Assembly: GCA_036444215.1 (NCBI GenBank)
Contig: JAZGAA010000009.1
Span: 1 to 6,144 of the forward strand
DNA: 6,144 bases
Direction: 5' to 3'
From: CAJVXI01 sp036444215
Lineage (GTDB): Bacteria > Patescibacteriota > Minisyncoccia > UBA6257 > UBA9933
Below, one piece after another: positions 1 through 5,130 of the stretch. The first letter of the stretch is position 1; each line of letters opens with the position of its first letter. The position numbers and the translations under genes were made by a program. Below the pieces are notes generated by a model. It ran no database searches and was not told where the DNA came from. It saw nothing but the letters and a program-made list of their open reading frames with translations.

Positions 1-2539
1 AAAGTGGCAGAAATATTGGGAGGAAAACAAGTTTTATCAGGCCGAAGATTTTTCAAAAAAACCTAAATACTATTGTCTTATAGAGTTTCCTTATCCTTCA
101 GCAGAGGGTTTGCACGTTGGGCATACAAGAAGTTATACGGCAATGGATATAATTGCCCGAAAGCGCCGAATGCAAGGATATAATGTGCTCCATCCGATTG
201 GTTGGGATGCTTTTGGTTTGCCAACTGAAAATTTCGCAATTAAAACAGGCATCCATCCGAAAATCGTCACTAAGAAAAATACTGATAATTATAGGCGTCA
301 GCTTAAATCCCTTGGCTTTTCTTTTGATTGGAGCAGGGAAATAAACACAACTGACCCCGAATATTACAAATGGACCCAATGGATATTTTTACAGTTTTAT
401 AAAAAGGGCTTGGCTTATAAAAAGAAAATGCCTATTAATTGGTGTTTGTCTTGTAAAACAGGGCTTGCGAATGAAGAAGTTGTTGATGGAAAATGCGAAC
501 GTTGCGAAGGAAAAACAGAAAAAAGAGAAAAAGAACAATGGATGTTAGCAATAACTAAATACGCAGATCGTCTTCTTAAGGATTTAGACGAAGTTGATTA
601 TCTTGAAAAAATTAAAGTTCAGCAGGCGAATTGGATAGGACAATCAGAGGGAGCTATTATAAAATTCCAAATTACAAATTCCAAATCACAAATAAATCCC
701 AAATCCCAAATCCCAAATTCAAAACAATTTATAGAAGTTTTTACGACAAGGGTTGACACTATTTTTGGCTGCACTTATTTGGTTGTGGCGCCGGAGCATA
801 CAATAATTAAGAATTTAGAATCTAAAATTAAGAATTTAGGGGAAGTTGAGAAATATATTAAACAAGCGAAGAAAAAATCGGATTTACAAAGAACTGAATT
901 AGAAAAAGAGAAAACAGGAGTTGAATTAAAAGGTATTAAAGTAATTAATCCTTTTAACAACGAGGAAGTGCCAATTTTTGTCGCGGATTATGTTTTAGCA
1001 AGTTACGGCACTGGCGCGGTTATGGCGGTGCCTGCTCATGACGGAAGAGATATGGAGTTTGCGAATAAACATAATTTACCGATTAAGTACGTTATTTTTG
1101 TTGGAGGAACAGATCCTGAAAAAATATATGGAAATATTAATGAGGCATTAGAAAAATTTCCAAAAGATTCTGAAAAAGCAATCAATAAATTTCATGAAGA
1201 AGATGGCATTCTTTATGATTCTGGACAATTTAGCCAATTAACTTCAGAAAAAGCCCGGCAAGAAATGACAAAATGGCTTGAGAAGAATAAATTCGGAAAG
1301 AAAAAAATTCAATATAAACTCCGCGACTGGATTTTTTCCAGACAGCACTACTGGGGAGAGCCAATTCCAATTATACATTGCAGTAAGTGTGGCGAAGTCT
1401 CTGTTTCGGAAAAAGATTTGCCGGTTGAATTGCCGGATGTTAAAAAATACGAGCCAACTGATACAGGCGAATCGCCTTTAGCGAATGTAAAAGATTGGGT
1501 TAATGTTAAATGTCCGAAATGTAAAGGTTCTGCGAAAAGAGAAACAGACACAATGCCTAACTGGGCAGGTTCCAGTTGGTATTTTTTGCGTTATACGGAT
1601 TCTGAAAATAAAAAATCTTTAGCAGACAATAAAAAGTTGAAATACTGGATACCTGTGGATTGGTATAACGGTGGAATGGAGCATACCACTCTCCACCTTT
1701 TATATTCCCGTTTTTGGAATAAGTTTCTTTTTGATATCAACGTTGTTCCGACAAGTGAGCCGTATAAAAAAAGAACTTCTCATGGAATGATTTTAGGTGA
1801 GGACGGAGAAAAAATGTCAAAATCAAAAGGCAATGTTGTTAACCCAGATGATGTAGTTGTTAATTTTGGCGCGGATGCTTTCCGTTTATACCAAATGTTT
1901 ATAGGTCCTTTTGAGCAGGCGATTCCTTGGGATTCTCGCGGCATAGAAGGAACAAAACGTTTTCTTGGGAAAATTTGGGATATTAGTCAGACAAAAAATA
2001 TTTCCGAAAAAATTAACAACAAGGATTTAGAAAAACTTTTACACAAGACCATTAAAAAAGTCGGAGACGATATTGAAGAAATGGGATTTAACACCGCTGT
2101 TTCAAGTTTGATGATTTTTATCAATAAATGTTATGAATGTGATGATGTGCCAAAGAATATTTGGGAAAAGTTTTTAATCATTCTTTCTCCTTTCGCGCCT
2201 CATATTGCCGAGGAACTCTGGCAGCAGATGCGGACTAATACGGACTATACACAGACTAATACAGACAGTCCGTATAAGTCCGCGTTAAGTCAGTATAGGT
2301 CTGTGTCATTGGAGCCGTGGCCGAAATATAATTCGAAATTAATTATTGAAGATACTTTTGAGTTAGTTATTCAGATTAACGGCAAAGTTCGCGATACTAT
2401 TTCGGTTAAAAAAGACATTTCCCAGAAAGAAGCCGAGAAACTTGCTTTATCCCAAGAAAAGATTAAAAATTGGGTAAAAGGGAAGAAAGTGAAAAAGATA
2501 ATTTTTGTGCCAAATCGGTTAATAAACATTGTTATTTAA
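1..2539 (+). CDS. leuS: Leucyl-tRNA synthetase, 5' end cut by window edge
   Basis: Class I aminoacyl-tRNA synthetase that charges tRNA-Leu with leucine in the cytoplasm. The reading frame is open from base 2, so the gene starts upstream; 845 codons are visible and, compared with the roughly 860-residue family, only about 10-15 residues are missing. The TTG at 110 is not a start, because 36 family-like codons precede it. Seen in order: HIGH motif as HVGH (113-124); a zinc knuckle CLSC/CERC (443-505); the CP1 editing domain with TTRVDT (743-760, usually TTRPDT) and AVPAHDGRD (about 1024-1050) carrying the editing aspartate; SRQHYWGEPIP; a second CSKC/CPKC pair (about 1380-1525); KMSKS (1811-1825); the anticodon-binding helices with EELW; and a C-terminal domain ending VPNRLINIVI, like the usual bacterial end. 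Two repeat-derived in-frame insertions are listed separately. Function is very secure; the P-to-V change beside the editing site is only noted. Confidence 0.97.
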   Translation, partial: KWQKYWEENKFYQAEDFSKKPKYYCLIEFPYPSAEGLHVGHTRSYTAMDIIARKRRMQGYNVLHPIGWDAFGLPTENFAIKTGIHPKIVTKKNTDNYRRQLKSLGFSFDWSREINTTDPEYYKWTQWIFLQFYKKGLAYKKKMPINWCLSCKTGLANEEVVDGKCERCEGKTEKREKEQWMLAITKYADRLLKDLDEVDYLEKIKVQQANWIGQSEGAIIKFQITNSKSQINPKSQIPNSKQFIEVFTTRVDTIFGCTYLVVAPEHTIIKNLESKIKNLGEVEKYIKQAKKKSDLQRTELEKEKTGVELKGIKVINPFNNEEVPIFVADYVLASYGTGAVMAVPAHDGRDMEFANKHNLPIKYVIFVGGTDPEKIYGNINEALEKFPKDSEKAINKFHEEDGILYDSGQFSQLTSEKARQEMTKWLEKNKFGKKKIQYKLRDWIFSRQHYWGEPIPIIHCSKCGEVSVSEKDLPVELPDVKKYEPTDTGESPLANVKDWVNVKCPKCKGSAKRETDTMPNWAGSSWYFLRYTDSENKKSLADNKKLKYWIPVDWYNGGMEHTTLHLLYSRFWNKFLFDINVVPTSEPYKKRTSHGMILGEDGEKMSKSKGNVVNPDDVVVNFGADAFRLYQMFIGPFEQAIPWDSRGIEGTKRFLGKIWDISQTKNISEKINNKDLEKLLHKTIKKVGDDIEEMGFNTAVSSLMIFINKCYECDDVPKNIWEKFLIILSPFAPHIAEELWQQMRTNTDYTQTNTDSPYKSALSQYRSVSLEPWPKYNSKLIIEDTFELVIQINGKVRDTISVKKDISQKEAEKLALSQEKIKNWVKGKKVKKIIFVPNRLINIVI
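668..720 (+). repeat. Degenerate heptamer tandem repeat inside leuS
   Basis: Seven near-identical units of the form CAAATYM follow head to tail: 668-674, 675-681, 682-688, one unit stretched by four bases (689-699), then 700-706, 707-713 and 714-720. Because seven is not a multiple of three, the frame rotates and the protein repeats every seven residues (pattern Q-I-x-N-S-K). The tract adds roughly 15-20 residues in the CP1 editing domain, between EGAIIKF and IEVFTTR, where most bacterial synthetases have only a short turn. It is in frame and does not break the gene. The insertion interpretation is inferred from family comparison; the repeat itself is visible. Confidence 0.85.
2230..2307 (+). 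repeat. Palindromic decamer-repeat element inside leuS
   Basis: Units resembling CGGACTAATA occur about three times in direct orientation (from 2231, 2241 and 2252) and then several times as the reverse complement (2268-2307). Bases 2230-2245 pair with 2268-2283 over 15 of 16 positions, and bases 2249-2266 pair with 2289-2306 over 15 of 18. The translation is a Thr/Asn/Asp/Ser-rich stretch between EELWQQM and SVSLEPWPKY in the anticodon-binding part of the synthetase, where related enzymes have a short loop. It resembles in style the palindromic elements tolerated inside Rickettsia genes, but I cannot assign it to a named family. Confidence 0.85.
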
Positions 2540-2540
2540 T

Positions 2541-3482
2541 ATGTTTGATTTTATTAAAATAATTCTTATATTAGCAATCGTTGTTGTGCTGATATTTTAT
2601 TTTGTTAATCAATGGACGGATTTTTTTGGCGATAGTCCGGCGGAAGATGTAAAGAAAACGGCGCAACCAACAGATAGCCGTCGTGGCATATACTTTACTT
2701 GGCGAAATTTTATTTCATCTCCTAAAACTACAACAGATTCAACAGATTCTTCACAGGCATCTTCAGTAACTTCTACAATTCCTGAAAGTCAAATTCCTCA
2801 CGGTTTTACTCGTGAACAACTTTCATCTTATTTTCAAAAAATAAGAATTTCTTCAGTTTCGCCAAATCGGAGTCAAAGCGTTTTATATTATTCAACAATT
2901 CGGTTCAGTTCCCGTCTTTCCGGAGATGAAACAATGAATATCACCGGCTGGAAAATAAAAAGCAACCGCCATGAGATTATTATTCCTCAAGCGATTAGGA
3001 ATTATAGCCCGCTAACATGGAAGCCGGAACAAGACATTGTTTTATCAAAAAGTAATTATGTGTATATTTACAGCAACAAAAGCGCTTTTGGCAAGAATTT
3101 GCGGCTAAATAAATGCATTGGCTATTTGGAAGATACTTATGGTTTTAATCCGTCGCTGCCGCAAAACTGTCCGTCAATTCCCCGGCAAGAATACAGTTAT
3201 CTTTTAGGCGAATGCCAATCTTATATCCGTTCTTTAAGAGGATGTGAGTTGCCAGATGTTTCTTTTTATAACTCTTTGCCAGGCACCAGCGAGGGCAATG
3301 AGTGCCGAGCGTTTCTAAACACCATCAGTCACGGCAGTTGCTACAAAAAATACCGTTATGATTCGGATTTCTTGTCTAATGAATGGCGGGTTTGGGTTGA
3401 TGCGGATATTTTAGGCCCCCAACATGACCGAGTTCTGCTTTATGACAAAGATGGGCTTTTAGTGGACGAATACAGCTACTAA
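2541..3482 (+). CDS. Membrane-anchored protein with lamin-tail-like domain and six-cysteine module
   Basis: A 313-residue protein with an N-terminal membrane helix (about residues 5-22), a low-complexity Ser/Thr/Asp linker (about 58-80), and an otherwise beta-rich body that should face outside. Residues about 98-185 (including ITGWKIKS) and the end DRVLLYDKDGLLVDEYSY read like parts of a lamin-tail domain, a small immunoglobulin-like fold found in many bacterial surface proteins. Between these parts lie six cysteines, at 192, 210, 225, 235, 255 and 267, which could form three disulfides outside the cell. I chose the ATG at 2541, one base after the leuS stop, over a TTG at 2529 that overlaps leuS; no Shine-Dalgarno sequence is visible, so coupling to leuS translation is likely. 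The domain call is by recognition and moderately sure; the biological role (surface attachment or structure) is unknown. Confidence 0.8.
   Translation: MFDFIKIILILAIVVVLIFYFVNQWTDFFGDSPAEDVKKTAQPTDSRRGIYFTWRNFISSPKTTTDSTDSSQASSVTSTIPESQIPHGFTREQLSSYFQKIRISSVSPNRSQSVLYYSTIRFSSRLSGDETMNITGWKIKSNRHEIIIPQAIRNYSPLTWKPEQDIVLSKSNYVYIYSNKSAFGKNLRLNKCIGYLEDTYGFNPSLPQNCPSIPRQEYSYLLGECQSYIRSLRGCELPDVSFYNSLPGTSEGNECRAFLNTISHGSCYKKYRYDSDFLSNEWRVWVDADILGPQHDRVLLYDKDGLLVDEYSY
2732..2749 (+). repeat. Two tandem copies of AACAGATTC in the linker
   Basis: The 9-base unit occurs twice head to tail (2732-2740 and 2741-2749) and encodes part of the Thr/Asp/Ser linker behind the membrane helix. It is minor, but is another case of short tandem duplication in this window. 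Confidence 0.7.
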
Positions 3483-3483
3483 G

Positions 3484-4530
3484 TTATTTTCGTTCGGCTA
3501 ATTTTACTTTTACCTCAAATTCTTTTTTGCCTCTAAGAATTTTTAATTTTAAAATATCTCCTACTTCAAGAGTTTCCAAGAAATCTTGGATGGTTTTATT
3601 TTGGTCAATTTTTTTACTATTACATTCCAAAATAATATCTCCTTCTTTAATACCAGCCTGAGAAGCTGGGCTTTTAGAAATAACTGCCTGGTCATGTGGA
3701 TTTTCACTGATGAGCAGAGCGCCGTAATCAACAGAGAGTTTTAATTTGTCTTTAATATTCGCGTTAATAATAATGTAGCGAATTCCTAAAAAAGGCCGCC
3801 GGATCCGGCCGTATTTTTTTAATTCATCCAAGTCCCGTTTCACTTCATTAATCGGCAGGGCAAAGCCGATATTTTCCGCGCCGAAAACAGTGGCGGCGTT
3901 AATGCCGATTACTTCGCATTTAATATTCACCAATGGCCCGCCGGAATTACCGGGATTTATGGCGGCATCGGTTTGAATCAGTCCTCGCATCTCCTGAATC
4001 GGCGATTTTGAATCTAATTGGGCGGCGATTGAGCGGGAAAGGCCGGAAATAATTCCAACTGAAACCGTATTTTTAAAAAGTCCCAAAGCATTGCCAATAG
4101 CAATAACACTTTCTCCTAATTCAAGCTTGGAAGAATCACCCAACTTCACCGTAGGAAAGTTTCTTTGTGAATCCGCGATTTTGAGTATAGCCACATCGTT
4201 GATGGGATCTCGGGCTAAAATTTTTGCTTTAAATTTCTTATTGTCATTGGTGATTATCGTATATTCAGCCTTGGGGTCAATAATTATATGTTTATTGGTT
4301 ATAATAATTCCTTTTTTATCAACAAAAAAACCAGAGCCGCCGCCAACATTAACCATTCCCTGGCCGTCAATTTGTTCTTTAGGAATTTTTAATTTCGGCA
4401 GTTTAAAAGGCAATCGAAAACCCTCAATAGGAACCTTTTTTTCAATTTCCTGAAAATGTTTGGAAATCAAAATTGATACCACTGATGGCATCACTTTTTT
4501 AATTGTTTGAACAATGGGGGATTTTGGCAT
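3484..4530 (-). CDS. HtrA/Deg-type trypsin-like serine protease with one PDZ domain
   Basis: A 348-residue S1C-family protease, expected to cut or chaperone misfolded proteins. The catalytic triad is visible: His81 in TNKHIII, Asp112 in DPINDVAILKI, and Ser196 in DAAINPGNSGGPLV. Residues 62-70 (VGGGSGFFV) and 218-230 match the family core. A PDZ domain follows (about 247-345), with FLGI as its likely carboxylate-binding loop and AGIKEGDIILECNSKKI as its signature. Unusually, the protein begins directly with the protease domain (VMPSVVSI at residues 13-20): there is no signal peptide or membrane anchor, and an in-frame TAA immediately precedes the ATG, so none is hidden upstream. A Lys/Pro-rich insertion (about 32-58) precedes the GGGSGF strand. 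It lies downstream of two tRNA genes and has its own extended -10 box. The protease call is secure; DegP, DegQ or DegS cannot be distinguished, so no symbol is given. Confidence 0.93.
   Translation of the reverse strand: MPKSPIVQTIKKVMPSVVSILISKHFQEIEKKVPIEGFRLPFKLPKLKIPKEQIDGQGMVNVGGGSGFFVDKKGIIITNKHIIIDPKAEYTIITNDNKKFKAKILARDPINDVAILKIADSQRNFPTVKLGDSSKLELGESVIAIGNALGLFKNTVSVGIISGLSRSIAAQLDSKSPIQEMRGLIQTDAAINPGNSGGPLVNIKCEVIGINAATVFGAENIGFALPINEVKRDLDELKKYGRIRRPFLGIRYIIINANIKDKLKLSVDYGALLISENPHDQAVISKSPASQAGIKEGDIILECNSKKIDQNKTIQDFLETLEVGDILKLKILRGKKEFEVKVKLAERK
3788..3820 (+). other. Terminator-like hairpin antisense to the protease gene
   Basis: A run of six A (3788-3793), a perfect 12-base palindrome GCCGGATCCGGC (3798-3809) and a run of seven T (3814-3820) form the outline of an intrinsic terminator readable in both directions. 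It sits inside the protease coding sequence, at the linker between protease and PDZ domains (KKYGRIRRPFLGI). Read on the + strand it lies about 305 bases past the stop of the converging gene, which has no terminator of its own. Whether it functions is unknown; codon content could explain it. Confidence 0.35.
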
Positions 4531-4538
4531 TTAATTTT

Positions 4539-4547
4539 ATTATAACA
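4539..4547 (-). promoter_or_regulatory. Extended -10 promoter of the protease gene
   Basis: Read on the - strand this is TGTTATAAT, a perfect extended -10 (TGnTATAAT). Only eight bases separate it from the ATG at 4530, so transcription should start at or within a few bases of the initiation codon. No Shine-Dalgarno sequence fits in that space. The -35 position falls inside the tRNA-Ser gene and reads CTGCAC, a poor match. The spacing predicts a leaderless or nearly leaderless mRNA. Confidence 0.6.
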
Positions 4548-4555
4548 TTTAAATT

Positions 4556-4638
4556 CGGTGGGTGCAGGACTCGAACCTGCAAGGGCTTTCACCCACTGGT
4601 TTTCGAAACCAGCGCAATAGCCGTTCTGCCAACCCACC
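4556..4638 (-). tRNA. tRNA-Ser(CGA)
   Basis: An 83-base class II tRNA reading UCG codons. The acceptor stem GGTGGGT/ACCCACC, discriminator G, anticodon stem CTGGT/ACCAG with loop TTCGAAA (anticodon CGA), a long variable arm (GGG/CCC stem) and T arm GCAGG-TTCGAGT-CCTGC are all present. The discriminator G and long variable arm are serine features. The 3' CCA is not encoded, so it must be added by a nucleotidyltransferase. The gene lies two bases downstream of tRNA-Arg and probably shares its transcript. Confidence 0.95.
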
Positions 4639-4640
4639 AA

Positions 4641-4713
4641 TGCCCTCGGTAGGAATCGAACCCACATCAATGGCTTAGGACGCCACTATTCTAATCCGTT
4701 GAACTACGAGGGC
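4641..4713 (-). tRNA. tRNA-Arg(CCT)
   Basis: A 73-base tRNA reading AGG codons. The acceptor stem is GCCCTCG/CGAGGGC with discriminator A; the D stem is GTTC/GAAT; the anticodon stem is GTGGC/GCCAT with loop GTCCTAA (anticodon CCT); the T arm is GTGGG-TTCGATT-CCTAC. CCA is not encoded. Position 32 is G, where a pyrimidine is usual, and two stems use G-U pairs, but the cloverleaf is intact. It is the first gene of a two-tRNA unit with tRNA-Ser. Confidence 0.95.
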
Positions 4714-4717
4714 AAAA

Positions 4718-4770
4718 TTAGTTGTTTAGTTATCTAGTTGCCTAGTTTTTAGTTTATAGTTTTTAGTTTA
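4718..4770. repeat. Intergenic octamer/heptamer repeat tract
   Basis: Four 8-base units of the form YTAGTTNN (4718-4725, 4726-4733, 4734-4741, 4742-4749) pass into three 7-base units TAGTTTW (4750-4756, 4757-4763, 4764-4770). The tract fills the space between tRNA-Arg and the promoter of the next gene, where the promoter of the tRNA pair should also lie. No protein is encoded here. Confidence 0.85.
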
Positions 4771-4773
4771 TAC

Positions 4774-4802
4774 TTGCAAGAATTTTAAATTAAAATTATA
4801 AT
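4774..4802 (+). promoter_or_regulatory. Strong sigma-70-type promoter of the DUF5652-like gene
   Basis: TTGCAA (-35, 4774-4779), a 17-base spacer and a perfect TATAAT (-10, 4797-4802). The -10 ends only six bases before the ATG at 4809, so the predicted transcription start falls on the A of the start codon and the mRNA should be leaderless. The same transcript probably continues into tRNA-Ala. Confidence 0.75.
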
Positions 4803-4808
4803 CTTGGT

Positions 4809-5039
4809 ATGAATGAATTAATGAATTTTCAATATAGTATTGCGAGCGAGTGGTGGTTTTGGCTGCTGCTTATTTGGTCGCTTGTTTGGAAAGGATTAGC
4901 TTTATGGCGCTCCGCGCAACTTGGTTCAAAAAAATGGTTTGTGGTCTTGTTGGTTCTTAACACAGCCGGTATTTTAGAAATACTTTATATTTTTGTGTTT
5001 AGTAAGAAGAAAAATATCAGTAAAATATTTTCAAAATAG
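4809..5039 (+). CDS. Small two-helix membrane protein, DUF5652-like
   Basis: A 76-residue protein with two hydrophobic helices, about residues 15-33 (WWFWLLLIWSLVWKGLALW) and 43-65 (WFVVLLVLNTAGILEILYIF), joined by a short basic loop and followed by a Lys-rich tail. The pattern W-K-G-x-A-L-W and the N-T-x-G-I-L-E-I-x-Y signature match what I recall of DUF5652, a family of unknown function that I associate mainly with CPR bacteria; I cannot check this here. The ATG at 4809 fits a promoter six bases upstream; a second ATG four codons later is possible but would waste the leaderless arrangement. Tryptophan content is high. The gene ends four bases before tRNA-Ala. No function can be given beyond being a membrane protein. 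Confidence 0.85.
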   Translation: MNELMNFQYSIASEWWFWLLLIWSLVWKGLALWRSAQLGSKKWFVVLLVLNTAGILEILYIFVFSKKKNISKIFSK

Positions 5040-5043
5040 AATT

Positions 5044-5116
5044 GGGCCTGTAGCTCAACTGGCAGAGCGCTTGAATGGCATTCAAGAGGTCGTCGGTTCG
5101 AACCCGATCAGGTCCA
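5044..5116 (+). tRNA. tRNA-Ala(GGC)
   Basis: A 73-base tRNA reading GCC/GCU codons. Acceptor stem GGGCCTG/CAGGTCC contains the G3:U70 wobble pair that marks alanine tRNAs, with discriminator A. The D stem is GCTC/GAGC, the anticodon stem CTTGA/TCAAG with loop ATGGCAT (anticodon GGC), and the T arm GTCGG-TTCGAAC-CCGAT. CCA is not encoded. It lies four bases behind the DUF5652-like gene with no separate promoter visible. Its last nine bases overlap the end of the converging recombinase gene. Confidence 0.96.
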
Positions 5117-5130
5117 CATTTCAGAATTTG
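5100..5130. other. Candidate attachment-site region at the tRNA-Ala 3' end
   Basis: The recombinase gene runs straight into the tRNA-Ala 3' end and stops inside it. This is where integrases that use tRNA genes leave the element boundary while restoring an intact tRNA. No second copy of the tRNA 3' segment is visible in the window, since the far end would lie beyond the right edge. The site is inferred from position only. Confidence 0.35.

Noticed and set aside
110..112. TTG as start codon of leuS
   Set aside because: Thirty-six in-frame codons upstream read like the normal LeuRS N-terminus (YWEENKFY, YYCLIEFPYPS) and run to the window edge.
668..720. CRISPR-like array reading of the short repeats (also 2230-2307 and 4718-4770)
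   Set aside because: Units are 7-10 bases, degenerate, without spacers, and two of the tracts are translated.
2529..2531. TTG as start of the lamin-tail-like gene
   Set aside because: The ATG at 2541, one base past the leuS stop, is a stronger start and leaves a normal membrane-anchor N-terminus.
4091..4453. 120-codon + strand frame opposite the protease, and other antisense frames in leuS and the recombinase
   Set aside because: They lie wholly opposite clear conserved genes and show no recognisable features of their own.
5108..5110. TGA recoded as glycine, as in some CPR lineages
   Set aside because: Only one gene here ends in TGA, the other stops are TAA or TAG, and no TGA lies within the other coding sequences; nothing supports recoding.
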